NCBI GenBank assembly: GCA_963666575.2 | Contig: CAXXYG010000011.1 | Coordinates: forward strand, 62,001 to 126,000 | Direction: 5' to 3' | From: JABMQB01 sp963666575 | Lineage (GTDB): Bacteria > Bacteroidota > Bacteroidia > Bacteroidales > Prolixibacteraceae | DNA: 64,000 bases | Part shown: piece after piece, positions 36,476 to 45,396 of the stretch | Layout: each line of letters opens with the position of its first letter | How positions within the stretch are numbered: position 1 is the first letter of the stretch | Position numbers and translations under genes: made by a program | Notes under the pieces: generated by a model | What the model was told of the DNA's origin: nothing | The model's input: the letters and a program-made list of their open reading frames with translations, nothing else | Database searches by the model: none

Positions 36476-36497
36476 CATTTAGAAATTCTTATATCAA

Positions 36498-37268
36498 ATG
36501 ACTAGATCGCAGCCTAAGTACATTCAAATTAGTAATGAAATCATAAAAATGATTGAAGCTGGGGAATTGCAGCCTGGCGATAAAATTCCATCAGAAAACG
36601 AACTTATAAAAAATCATAGTATAAGTAATACTACAGCCAGGAAAAGCCTCCAGGAGTTGGAATTAAAAGGTTGGGCAACCCGAATCAAGGGCAAAGGTAC
36701 TTTTGTAATAAACAGGACACAGGATAAACATCTTACACGAACATTAGGGTCAGTATATGCTACCCGCGAAGGATTTGATGAAAATTTGGTCAAAGAGGGA
36801 TTTACGCCCAAAAACATAATTTTAGAAAAAACAATTTTAGAAGCAGGAATCTCTACCGATATCAGCGGACATCATCATATTATTGAAGGGCCTGTTGTGA
36901 AAATTCATCGGCTTAGGTACGCTAACGATGTTTTACTAAAAGATGAAACCAGATATATTTCACTTAAGATTTGTCCAAAAATAAATATGTTAGAGGCTCA
37001 AAAGCCTTTTTTTAAAATTTATGAGGAAATATATAATTTGAAACTTAGTGATATTAAACAAACATTAAGTACTACTATTTTTAACCCTAATGCTCAAGAT
37101 AATTATTTCGAATCAGAAATTCCTTTACCCGTTTTTATTTTAGATAGTGCTATTTTTTGCTCTGATGATAAAGTTGTTGAGATTGAGAAATCTTTTTACA
37201 GAGGTGATAAATATAAATTTTCTATTATTTCCAAACCAGAGTTTAATGGATCTGCAGATAAGAAGTAA
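36498..37268 (+). CDS. GntR (HutC subfamily) transcriptional regulator
   Basis: A 256-residue protein. The N-terminal winged helix-turn-helix has the family pattern (YIQISNEIIKMIEAGELQPG, then KIPSENEL and SISNTTARKSLQELELKGW). A UTRA ligand-binding domain occupies about 95-245 (EGPVVKIHRLRYANDVLLKDETRYI). HutC-type regulators bind a small metabolite, often a sugar phosphate, and release DNA. It is divergent from the MFS gene and close to two copies of an 11-base repeat, so it likely controls the transporter-to-esterase operon. The effector is unknown. Confidence 0.92.
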   Translation: MTRSQPKYIQISNEIIKMIEAGELQPGDKIPSENELIKNHSISNTTARKSLQELELKGWATRIKGKGTFVINRTQDKHLTRTLGSVYATREGFDENLVKEGFTPKNIILEKTILEAGISTDISGHHHIIEGPVVKIHRLRYANDVLLKDETRYISLKICPKINMLEAQKPFFKIYEEIYNLKLSDIKQTLSTTIFNPNAQDNYFESEIPLPVFILDSAIFCSDDKVVEIEKSFYRGDKYKFSIISKPEFNGSADKK

Positions 37269-37297
37269 TACTTTTTATTCCTATAGTCAGTGCACTT

Positions 37298-38035
37298 TTA
37301 CAGATACAAGTATTCGCCTATGCCCCACAATACTTCAGTAGCTTTTCCTTTGAGGAAAATATCAGTAATTGTATTTGTGAAATGCGACTCTTTTATATTT
37401 ATTTCGATAATTGTTGCACCATTTTCTTTAGCAATTTCGGGAATTCTAGCTGCAGGAAGGACTTCGGCATTTGTTCCGATAATTATAAAAACATCGGCTT
37501 GTTTTGCTTCATCAAATGAACGTTTTTTTGCAAAGTGGGGGATTTGTTCATTAAAAAATACCATGTCGGGTTTTAAAATGCCTTTACAAATGTAACAGGT
37601 GGGAGGAAGGAAGTTTAAATCGGCAAAACTTAAATCGTATTCCGAATTGCATTCTAAACAAACCAACTGTTTGTACGTGCCATGAAGCTCATATACAAAC
37701 TTGCTCCCGGCTTTCTGGTGTAGGTGGTCAATATTTTGTGTGATAATGGATTCGATAAAACTTCGCTCGCCCATTTTTGCCAGAACTTTATGAGCCAAAT
37801 TAGGTTCTGAGTCTTTTAGTTTGTCGTAAAATATTTCTTTTATTTTTAGCCAGGATTTAAAGGGATTTTTTTGAAAAAAATCAATTTCAAGGAAAATAGG
37901 GTGGTGTTTTTCCCACAAACCATCTTCCCCTCTAAAAGGAGGAATACCACTTTCAACAGAAATACCTGCTCCTGTAAAAGCTACTGCATATTTAGCATTT
38001 CTGATAAGTTCGGCTGCTTCTGCAATTTTATTCAT
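37298..38035 (-). CDS. SIR2-family NAD-dependent protein deacylase
   Basis: A 245-residue sirtuin: NAD-binding AFTGAGISVESGIPPFRGEDG (start residue 19), TQNIDHLHQKAG near 99, catalytic His118 in YELHGTYKQ, and a four-cysteine zinc site at 126/129 and 147/150. Sirtuins remove acetyl or other acyl groups from lysines. It is encoded next to an ADP-forming acetyl-CoA synthetase fused to a GNAT domain and near acetyl-CoA synthetase. In Salmonella, CobB and Pat control Acs this way, so the same role is likely here. I see no clear Tyr-x-x-Arg desuccinylase signature. Confidence 0.92.
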   Translation of the reverse strand: MNKIAEAAELIRNAKYAVAFTGAGISVESGIPPFRGEDGLWEKHHPIFLEIDFFQKNPFKSWLKIKEIFYDKLKDSEPNLAHKVLAKMGERSFIESIITQNIDHLHQKAGSKFVYELHGTYKQLVCLECNSEYDLSFADLNFLPPTCYICKGILKPDMVFFNEQIPHFAKKRSFDEAKQADVFIIIGTNAEVLPAARIPEIAKENGATIIEINIKESHFTNTITDIFLKGKATEVLWGIGEYLYL

Positions 38036-38061
38036 TCCTAGTTAGCCAATATTTCATTAAA

Positions 38062-38095
38062 CTTCCCGGCAGGAAAATGAAATACTGCCGGGAAG
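38062..38095 (-). terminator. strong hairpin after the ACD-GNAT gene
   Basis: A perfect 11 bp GC-rich stem (CTTCCCGGCAG at 38062-38072 and its complement at 38085-38095) with a 12-base loop lies between the stop of the ACD-GNAT gene and the start of the sirtuin gene. The following T-run is weak, so it may attenuate rather than fully stop transcription. Confidence 0.6.
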
Positions 38096-38137
38096 AGATA
38101 TTTATTATTTTTAAAGATATCTTAAATAATTTGTAAT

Positions 38138-40834
38138 TTATGATTCATCGCCCGTTAGGTATTTATGCACCGAAACAGTCGTGTCTTCGTTAAAACGTAT
38201 TTTGAAATTTAATTTTCTGAAGACTGCAATCATTGGTTTATTGTCTTTTGTTGTTTCAGCAACAAGCTTTTTTATACCTCTTTTTTTGGCTATTTCGATA
38301 CAGTATTCTGTTAAGATATGGCCGAGGTCCTTTTTCTGCCACTTATCGGTGATAAGAATGGCGTATTCCATTATTTCAACATCAGGGTCGGCAATTAATC
38401 GGCCAACACCAATGAGTTTTTTTCTGCCTTCATCCTCTATCTCGGCAACAATTGCTATTTCGCGGTCGTAATCAATAAAACAAAATTGAGTTGCCACGTC
38501 ATGCGAATCAAAATAAAAATCATACCTAAATCGGGAGTAGATTGATTCTTTGGAACAGCTTCCCAATAATTCCAGCCATAAAGGTTCATCTTCAGGTTTA
38601 ATGGGCCTCAGCTGAACAGGTTGGTTATCTTTTAAAGCACTATCAATAATAAGGCTTTCAGGGTATGGTCGTAAAATAAGGTGAGAGTATTCTTTCACCG
38701 GATTTTTCATAATGTTTTCATCAACCACAATTCTTGCATCCAGGGCAACTACATTATCAGGAGTTACAATTAACGGATTAATGTCCAGTTCTTCAATTTC
38801 AGGATAATCGGCAGCCAGATACGACATGCGGATCATTGCTTCGATTAACTTATCGATGTTTTTGGCTTTATCACCCCTGTACCCTGCCAGTAATGGATAA
38901 ATTTGAAGTGATTCCAACATTTGCCTTGCCAGGTGTTCATTTAAAGGAGGAAATTCTAACCGTTTATCCTTAAATAACTCGGCAGTTGTACCACCCATAC
39001 CCACCAACATAACGGTTCCAAATACCGGGTCCTTTTTGATGCCTAAAATTAATTCAACGGCATCTTTGGTATCTACCATAATTTGAACGGTAACGCCATC
39101 AATCCTGGCGTCAGGCATTCTTTCGGCAGCTGTTTTTACCATATTCCGAAAAGTTGCCCTTACCATTTCTTCATTTTCGATATTTAGGGCTACACCACCA
39201 ACATCACTTTTATGCGTAATATCAGGTGAGTATATTTTCAGGACAACAGGGTATCCTTTTTCTCCGGCTATCCTAACTGCTTCATCTTCGGTAGCAGCAG
39301 GTGTGGGGTGGGTGGTTGCAATTCCATAATCGTTTATAAGTAGTTTAGAATCGTCTTCGTTAAGGATTTTAGCTTTTGGAAAAATATTGGTTAAATATTT
39401 TTGACGTAATTCATTACGGTCGTAGGTAAACGAAACAGGAACCTCTTTTGGTGTTTCATATAAAAGTTGGAGGTTTTCAGAATAGTTTGATAGGGTCATA
39501 AATGCCTGAATGGCTTGTTCAGGGGCAGAATAGGCAGCAATTCCTGCTTTGTTAAAAACGGCCATTCCTGCTTTCATACTGGCACCACCCAACCAGGCAG
39601 CCATAATCGTTTTTGATGTTTTACCTGCTATTGCAGTTATTGCTTCGGCAGTTTCAGTTGGGGCGGTCATTGCTTGTGGTGTAAGAAGAACCAACACAGC
39701 ATCTACATTTTTATCCTGAAGTACAATTTCAGTTGATTTAGCAAATCGTTCGGGTGTTGCATCTCCTAAAACATCAACCGGATTACCGTGCGACCAGAAA
39801 GGAGGGAGGTAATCATTCAGTTTTTGCATTGTATCATCTGAAAGTTTGACAAGTTTTCCTCCCCAGGAAATCAATGAATCGGTAGCCATAACACCCGGGC
39901 CACCAGCATTTGTGACAATTGCTAAATTTGCTCCTTTAGGTATTCTTTTACGGCCAATAAGGTCGGTAAAGTCAAAAATATCGCCAAAACCATAAACCCT
40001 GGCAACACCTGCTCTTCTGAAAACAGCATCGTATATCGAATCTTCAGAAGCTAATGCACCTGTGTGTGAAGCTGCTGCGGCAGCCGATTCAGGGAATCGT
40101 CCTGATTTATATACTATAATTGGTTTCTTTCGTGCAAAAGCCCTTGCTGCCGACATAAAAGCCCTTGCATTGGCAAGTGATTCAACATATAAAACAATTG
40201 ATTTTGTATTTGGATCTTGTCCGAAATAATCAATGAGGTCGCCAAAACTAACATCCATCGAGTTTCCAATAGAAACAAAGTATGAAAAGCCGATATTGGT
40301 TTCGTAGGCCCAGTCAAGTACCGAAGTACACAATGCACCCGATTGTGAGATAAATGCCACATGCCCTTTTTTGGGCATACCATCGGCGAAACTTACATTC
40401 ATATTTAAGCCCGGAACAAGAATACCAAGGCAGTTAGGCCCAATAATTCGCATATCGGGGAATTTTGCTTTTTCAGCTTTTACTTGTTCTTCCAGAATTT
40501 TTCCCTCTTCTCCTGACTCTTTAAAACCGGCCGACATAATTATGATTCCCGGAATTCCGGCTTCGCCGCATTCTTTAACCAACTGAGGGACAAATTTTGC
40601 AGCAGTCATAATTACTGCTAAATCGGGAGTTTTAGGAAGGCTTTGAACATTTGGAAAACAAGGAATCCCCAGCACTGCTTCTCTTTTTGGATTAACAGGA
40701 TATACAACACCATTATATCCTCCTCCTACTAAATTCTTCAGGGTAATCCCACCAACACTTGATACATTGTTTGATACACCTATTAAAGCAATTCTCTTTG
40801 GTTTGAAAATGCTATCTAACTTCTTGATCGCCAT
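38138..40834 (-). CDS. ADP-forming acetyl-CoA synthetase fused to a GNAT domain (Pat-like)
   Basis: An 898-residue protein. An ACD alpha-like part (CoA-binding FKPKRIALIGVSNN near 10, GPNCLGILVPG near 132) carries a phospho-histidine candidate, His257, in AASHTGALASED. An ATP-grasp beta part follows (about 480-700, GYPVVLKIYSPDITHKSDVGG). A GNAT acetyltransferase domain fills about 735-898. The same architecture occurs in Pat/PatZ, where the ACD half has lost its histidine; here SHTGA is kept, so both halves may be active. It probably makes acetate and ATP from acetyl-CoA and may acylate proteins. The sirtuin gene lies just downstream. Confidence 0.88.
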   Translation of the reverse strand: MAIKKLDSIFKPKRIALIGVSNNVSSVGGITLKNLVGGGYNGVVYPVNPKREAVLGIPCFPNVQSLPKTPDLAVIMTAAKFVPQLVKECGEAGIPGIIIMSAGFKESGEEGKILEEQVKAEKAKFPDMRIIGPNCLGILVPGLNMNVSFADGMPKKGHVAFISQSGALCTSVLDWAYETNIGFSYFVSIGNSMDVSFGDLIDYFGQDPNTKSIVLYVESLANARAFMSAARAFARKKPIIVYKSGRFPESAAAAASHTGALASEDSIYDAVFRRAGVARVYGFGDIFDFTDLIGRKRIPKGANLAIVTNAGGPGVMATDSLISWGGKLVKLSDDTMQKLNDYLPPFWSHGNPVDVLGDATPERFAKSTEIVLQDKNVDAVLVLLTPQAMTAPTETAEAITAIAGKTSKTIMAAWLGGASMKAGMAVFNKAGIAAYSAPEQAIQAFMTLSNYSENLQLLYETPKEVPVSFTYDRNELRQKYLTNIFPKAKILNEDDSKLLINDYGIATTHPTPAATEDEAVRIAGEKGYPVVLKIYSPDITHKSDVGGVALNIENEEMVRATFRNMVKTAAERMPDARIDGVTVQIMVDTKDAVELILGIKKDPVFGTVMLVGMGGTTAELFKDKRLEFPPLNEHLARQMLESLQIYPLLAGYRGDKAKNIDKLIEAMIRMSYLAADYPEIEELDINPLIVTPDNVVALDARIVVDENIMKNPVKEYSHLILRPYPESLIIDSALKDNQPVQLRPIKPEDEPLWLELLGSCSKESIYSRFRYDFYFDSHDVATQFCFIDYDREIAIVAEIEDEGRKKLIGVGRLIADPDVEIMEYAILITDKWQKKDLGHILTEYCIEIAKKRGIKKLVAETTKDNKPMIAVFRKLNFKIRFNEDTTVSVHKYLTGDES

Positions 40835-41151
40835 TTGATTATATTTTTATTTTGAATGTTTTGAGTTCGTATGCTATGAATTCCTGTAAAATTGCAGAAA
40901 TTCTATATAAAAAACATAAAAAAAAACATGTTTGAAAATTAATTCGAAATATGGTTCTTAAATTAAGTTAGAGGTTTAAATAAAACTAAACCACTGAATT
41001 ATATGATTTTTATAGGTGCAAAAGTTCATTTTTCATTGTAAAAAACAATCCTGTCGTAACCTGTTTTTAAACATTTTGTTTGAAAATTTAAAAAAAAATA
41101 GCACCTGACTTTATCAGATGCTATTTTAAAAGTTGCTTTAGCAGGTAAATA
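40835..41151. other. intergenic region between the ACD-GNAT and OFA transporter genes
   Basis: About 317 AT-rich bases. The right end holds the terminator hairpin of the transporter gene. The rest has no gene and must contain the ACD-GNAT promoter, but no clear consensus match was found. Confidence 0.45.
41092..41129 (-). terminator. terminator of the OFA transporter gene
   Basis: On the minus strand AAAATAGCA-CTGA pairs with TCAG-TGCTATTTT around a short loop, with one mismatch, and runs into nine Ts. It lies 22 bases past the transporter stop. Confidence 0.8.
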
Positions 41152-42399
41152 CTATTGTTTTGCCGGTTTAACAAAGAAAATTAGTACGGTGCCAATGAGC
41201 ACGGCAATACCGGAAATAGTAAATGCGAGGGCAAAATTATTTAAGTCGCCCATTTTGCCACCCATAATGGGCCCTAATATTCCACCAACACCATATGCCA
41301 GAAACACAAATGGGTAGTTTTGCCCCACGTTTTTTGCTCCAAAAGTATCGGCTGTAATAGTTGGGAATAGTGCAAAGTTGCCTCCAAAGTTAAATCCAAT
41401 AAGAGTGGCCCCTAAATAAAGTAGATATTCGTTTCCAGCCATATAAGTAAATGCAATTACAAGCAATCCCTGAGTTGCGGTCATAATTAGGATAGACGTT
41501 TTGCGCCCCAGTTTATCACTTAAAATTCCCCAGATAATCCTTCCTAATCCATTTGCAAGTGAAAAGAAAACAGCCATGGCAGTACCTGCAATAGCACTTG
41601 CTTCGGCAGTTGAGAGTCCATTTGCTGTTAATGCTTCCATGGGATAAAGTTTCATCAGTCCAATTGACATAAGCCCGGCACCTGCACTCACAACGAATGT
41701 CAGGAATATCAGGTAAAATTGAACTTTTGAGAGCATTTGTTTGCTTGATATATTTGCAACGTCAGGTTTCCCTGAAGCGCTTGCTTTAGCTTCTTCATAA
41801 CCTTTAGGTTTCCATCCTTCAGGTGGGAACTTCATCCATAAACCACCAATAATTACCATGGCAATAAAAGCGATTCCATAAATCATAAATGTACTGGAAA
41901 GGCCAAGGTTATTAATTAAATGGCCCCATGATCCTCCTAATTTAACCCACAACATAGCCCCAAACCCAAATCCGGCAACGGCAAGTCCAGTTATCATTCC
42001 TTTTTTATCGGGAAACCACCTCATACCCACAGCAATTGGCACAACATATGCAAAACCTATTCCTGCTCCGCCTATAACGCCTAATAAAATAAGTAAAGCC
42101 CAAAAGTTTGTTCCTCCTATAATACCAGCTAAAATATATCCCATTCCCAGTATTATTCCACCTAAAAAAGTTAGTTTTTGCGGGCCCCAGCTAACCAGTT
42201 TTTTGCCGGCTAAAACCATAAAAATAGCAAATGAAGCCAGTCCGATGGCAAAAACCCATTGAGTGTCTGATTTTGTCCAACCTTCGGCAGTGAGAGAAGG
42301 AGTAAATACAGACCATGCATAGATAGCTCCTAAGGCTAATTGTATAAGTATTGCTCCCAGGACAACAAATCCTCGGTTTTGTATTTTTTGATTGTTCAT
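41152..42399 (-). CDS. OFA-family MFS transporter (oxalate/formate or monocarboxylate type)
   Basis: About 415 residues from the start at 42399 (MNNQKIQNRGF), with 12 membrane segments. The family block GAIYAWSVFTPSLTAEGW near residue 25 and the loop RIIWGILSDKLGRKTSIL are typical of oxalate/formate antiporter relatives. Many of these carry lactate, acetate or other small acids. Its position next to acetyl-CoA synthetase, separated by a terminator, suggests acetate or another short carboxylate. The true substrate is open. Confidence 0.85.
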   Translation of the reverse strand: MNNQKIQNRGFVVLGAILIQLALGAIYAWSVFTPSLTAEGWTKSDTQWVFAIGLASFAIFMVLAGKKLVSWGPQKLTFLGGIILGMGYILAGIIGGTNFWALLILLGVIGGAGIGFAYVVPIAVGMRWFPDKKGMITGLAVAGFGFGAMLWVKLGGSWGHLINNLGLSSTFMIYGIAFIAMVIIGGLWMKFPPEGWKPKGYEEAKASASGKPDVANISSKQMLSKVQFYLIFLTFVVSAGAGLMSIGLMKLYPMEALTANGLSTAEASAIAGTAMAVFFSLANGLGRIIWGILSDKLGRKTSILIMTATQGLLVIAFTYMAGNEYLLYLGATLIGFNFGGNFALFPTITADTFGAKNVGQNYPFVFLAYGVGGILGPIMGGKMGDLNNFALAFTISGIAVLIGTVLIFFVKPAKQ

Positions 42400-42420
42400 A
42401 ATTTGGTTTTTAAGTTGAAA

Positions 42421-42452
42421 TAAAAAAAGCACCCTTAAAAAAGGATGCTTTT
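42421..42452 (-). terminator. terminator of the acetyl-CoA synthetase gene
   Basis: Arms at 42425-42434 and 42443-42452 (AAAAGCA-CC and GG-TGCTTTT) pair with one mismatch, and the minus strand continues into a run of Ts. It separates acs from the OFA transporter gene. Confidence 0.7.
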
Positions 42453-42466
42453 AATAATTTATTTGG

Positions 42467-44389
42467 TTAGCGTTTTACTTCTACTTTAGCTCCGTCAATA
42501 ATTTGATCGACAACTCCAGGATCGAGGAGGGTAGATGTGTCACCAAGGTTTGAAGCATCGCCTTCTCCAATTTTTCGGAGGATACGGCGCATAATTTTCC
42601 CTGAGCGGGTTTTTGGAAGGCCGCTTACTATTTGGATTTTATCAGGTTTAGCTATTGGCCCAATATATTTGGTCACTGTTGCCCTGATTTCAGCTTCAAT
42701 AGTACCTAATTCATCGTCAGATAATTCATCGCAAATTACGTATGCATATATCCCTGCACCTTTTATCGCGTGCGGGTAACCAACTACAGCCGATTCGTTC
42801 ACTTTCGGATGTTGATTGATAGCATCCTCAACTTCAGCAGTTCCAATACGGTGCCCCGAAACGTTGATAACGTCATCGATACGGCCAATAATTCTGTAAT
42901 AACCTTCTTCGTCGCGTTTGGCACCGTCGCCTGTGAGGTATAATCCCTTAAAGGCTGAAAAATAGGTTTGGTAGCATCTTGTGTGGTCACCGTAGGTAGT
43001 ACGCAGCATTCCGGGCCAAGGGAATTTAATGCATAAAATACCTTCTACGCTATTTCCTGTTAATTCTTTCCCCTCAGGATCGACTAGAATAGGTTGAACT
43101 CCCGGAAGTGGCAGGGTCGCTAACGAAGGTTTGGTAGGTGTAATTCCGGCCAGTGGGGTAATCATAATTCCTCCGGTTTCAGTTTGCCACCATGTATCAA
43201 CAATTGGGCAACGGCCTTGTCCAACCAGGTCGTGATACCATCTCCATGCCTCTTCATTAATTGGTTCACCAACTGTTCCTAATACTTTTAATGAACTCAG
43301 GTCGTGTTTTGTAACCCATTCGTCACCTTGAGCCACTAATGCACGGATCGCGGTTGGAGCTGTATAAAATTGAGTGACTTTGTATTTATCTACAACTTCC
43401 CAGAACCTTCCGGCATCGGGCCATGTAGGTACTCCTTCAAACATAACAGAGGTACCACCCGTTAACAGTGGGCCATAAACAATGTACGAGTGGCCCGTTA
43501 CCCAACCTATATCGGCAGTACACCACCATACATCTCCATCGCTGTACTGAAATACATTTTTGAATGTGTATTCGGCATAAACCATATAACCTGCAGTGGA
43601 ATGAACTACACCTTTGGGTTTTCCCGTTGATCCTGAAGTATAAAGAATAAACAGTACATCTTCAGAGTCCATTACTTCGGCTACATTTTCAGTGCTGACA
43701 TCTTTAATTAAATCGTGCCACCAAATATCTATTTCTTTGTTAAAGTTGATTTGTTCGCCTGTCCGTTTTAAAACAATATTATGCTTAACAGAAGGGCATG
43801 TTTTTAATGCTTCATCAACAATAGCTTTTAGAGGGATAGTTTTGGTACCACGGTAACCACCATCCGATGTTATAACAACGTTGCATGTTGAATCGTTTAC
43901 ACGGTCGGCAAGGGCAGTAGCTGAGAAGCCGGCAAAAACAATTGAGTGGATTGCTCCGATTCTGGCACATGCCAGCATAGCGATTGCTAATTCGGGAACC
44001 ATTGGCAAATAAATGGCTACTCTATCGCCTTTTTTAACACCTAACTTTTTTAATCCGTTGGCAAATTGTTTAACCTTATCAAATAATTCGCCGTAGGTTA
44101 ATTTAATTTCTTTTTCTTTTGGATCATTGGGTTCCCAAATTATTGCAACCTGATCTTTGCGCATAAACATATTTCTTTCGAATATGTTTTCTGTAATGTT
44201 CAGTTTACCATTAACAAACCAGTTAATATCAGGAGCACCTTCGCCCTCAAATTTCCAATCAAGGACTTTGTCCCATTTTTTACGCCAGAAATTGCTTTCA
44301 GCAATATTGCTCCAAAAACCTTCAGGATTTGCTACACTTTCCTGGTACTTCTGAAGATACTCGCCAAAACTTGTGATTTTATTTACCAT
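42467..44389 (-). CDS. acs: acetyl-CoA synthetase, AMP-forming
   Basis: A 640-residue ANL-superfamily enzyme. It shows the P-loop-like ILYTSGSTGKPKGVVHSTAG near 253, DTWWQTETGG near 398, the hinge region GRIDDVINVSGHRIGTAE near 507 and the acyl-site lysine about residue 598 in PKTRSGKIMRR. It activates acetate with ATP and CoA to give acetyl-CoA. That lysine is the usual target of Pat-type acetylation and sirtuin removal; both kinds of enzyme are encoded a few kilobases downstream. Length and motifs are those of the bacterial family. Confidence 0.96.
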   Translation of the reverse strand: MVNKITSFGEYLQKYQESVANPEGFWSNIAESNFWRKKWDKVLDWKFEGEGAPDINWFVNGKLNITENIFERNMFMRKDQVAIIWEPNDPKEKEIKLTYGELFDKVKQFANGLKKLGVKKGDRVAIYLPMVPELAIAMLACARIGAIHSIVFAGFSATALADRVNDSTCNVVITSDGGYRGTKTIPLKAIVDEALKTCPSVKHNIVLKRTGEQINFNKEIDIWWHDLIKDVSTENVAEVMDSEDVLFILYTSGSTGKPKGVVHSTAGYMVYAEYTFKNVFQYSDGDVWWCTADIGWVTGHSYIVYGPLLTGGTSVMFEGVPTWPDAGRFWEVVDKYKVTQFYTAPTAIRALVAQGDEWVTKHDLSSLKVLGTVGEPINEEAWRWYHDLVGQGRCPIVDTWWQTETGGIMITPLAGITPTKPSLATLPLPGVQPILVDPEGKELTGNSVEGILCIKFPWPGMLRTTYGDHTRCYQTYFSAFKGLYLTGDGAKRDEEGYYRIIGRIDDVINVSGHRIGTAEVEDAINQHPKVNESAVVGYPHAIKGAGIYAYVICDELSDDELGTIEAEIRATVTKYIGPIAKPDKIQIVSGLPKTRSGKIMRRILRKIGEGDASNLGDTSTLLDPGVVDQIIDGAKVEVKR

Positions 44390-44933
44390 AATAAAGGATT
44401 AAAAAAAATTAAAAAATTAGTTTATTGTCAATTTTAAAAACCTATTATCAAAAGAAATGTTTAAGAAAATTATCAGCTATACGTTTATCTAGCTGAATTT
44501 AAGCTGGTTTTTATCAAGTACAACATTAATAAGTTGTCCAATATATATTGCCACCTCAGTTTTTTCGAAGGTAAAAAGGGAAATAAAATATGTTTCAGTT
44601 GTCTCGCTCAATGTAGAAATTCTTCAATATTTGAAACAATACGTAGTAATCATTGACCTTAAAATTAGAATATTTTTGATTTTAAAAAATATGTTTTAGA
44701 ACCATAATTTGTATCTTTAAATGAATTATAAACTCAGAGAAAGCTTGATCTAAAAGGGTTTTTGATTTTTTTTTGAAATTATGAATAAGAAGCAAACATA
44801 TTGTATAACATCTCTTTTTTCAGGTGCAAATCAGTGAGTTAACATAAGGGTAAAATTAGAATTGATTTGGGAGTGATTATAACAATTGTTTTTTGAGATA
44901 AGTAGTAAAAAGGAAATAGTTTTTGTAGTACAA
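44390..44933. other. 544-base intergenic region
   Basis: An AT-rich region upstream of acs and downstream of the thioesterase gene. I found no open frame worth calling, no clear RNA structure and no exact TAnnTTTG promoter. It is long for a gap between two same-strand genes and probably carries the acs promoter and control sites. Confidence 0.4.
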
Positions 44934-45287
44934 TTATTGTGTAATACGAAGTTTATTTCCTTGGCTATCGATTCGAACAAAAGTGACACTTGTGGTAAAA
45001 ACTAAACTGTTATTAATTTTATTTCCCAGACAAAATACATGAACCGAATAGTTTGCTGAAGTATTGCCTATAGCGGATTGTTCGATTTTAAACTTTAATA
45101 TAGTTCCTTCTTTGATGCTTTTTTTGAATACCACATCATCCATGGCTATAGTTACAAAGCTGCAATCGGGAAAATCAAGGGTTGCTGCTATCCAGGCAAA
45201 TTCATCGACCCATTTTAAGAGGTTGCCACCATATAAATAACCGTTCTGGTTGAGGTCGCCACGCAATACCAATTTATAGTTTTCCAT
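44934..45287 (-). CDS. acyl-CoA thioesterase, hotdog fold
   Basis: A 117-residue protein with the YciA/BFIT-type pattern: GDLNQNGYLYGGNLLKWVDEF early (the N-x-x-G-x-x-x-G-G-x-x-x-x-x-x-D core), then TIAMDDVVFKKSIKEGTIL. Such enzymes hydrolyse short or long acyl-CoAs and release CoA. It lies between a CoA-transferase gene (109 bp) and the region upstream of acs, in keeping with acyl-CoA turnover. The chain-length preference is unknown. Confidence 0.83.
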   Translation of the reverse strand: MENYKLVLRGDLNQNGYLYGGNLLKWVDEFAWIAATLDFPDCSFVTIAMDDVVFKKSIKEGTILKFKIEQSAIGNTSANYSVHVFCLGNKINNSLVFTTSVTFVRIDSQGNKLRITQ

Positions 45288-45396
45288 AATAATTAATTAT
45301 TTATTGATCCAAATTCGCCACAAATATTAAATCTGTAAACAATGTAATTACATTTTTTTAATTAAAAGGGTTACATTATTTTGTTTTGCAAAAAAA

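Noticed and set aside
44773..44840. 18-codon frame in the gap upstream of acs
   Set aside because: It is too short and has no conserved features or ribosome site worth calling.
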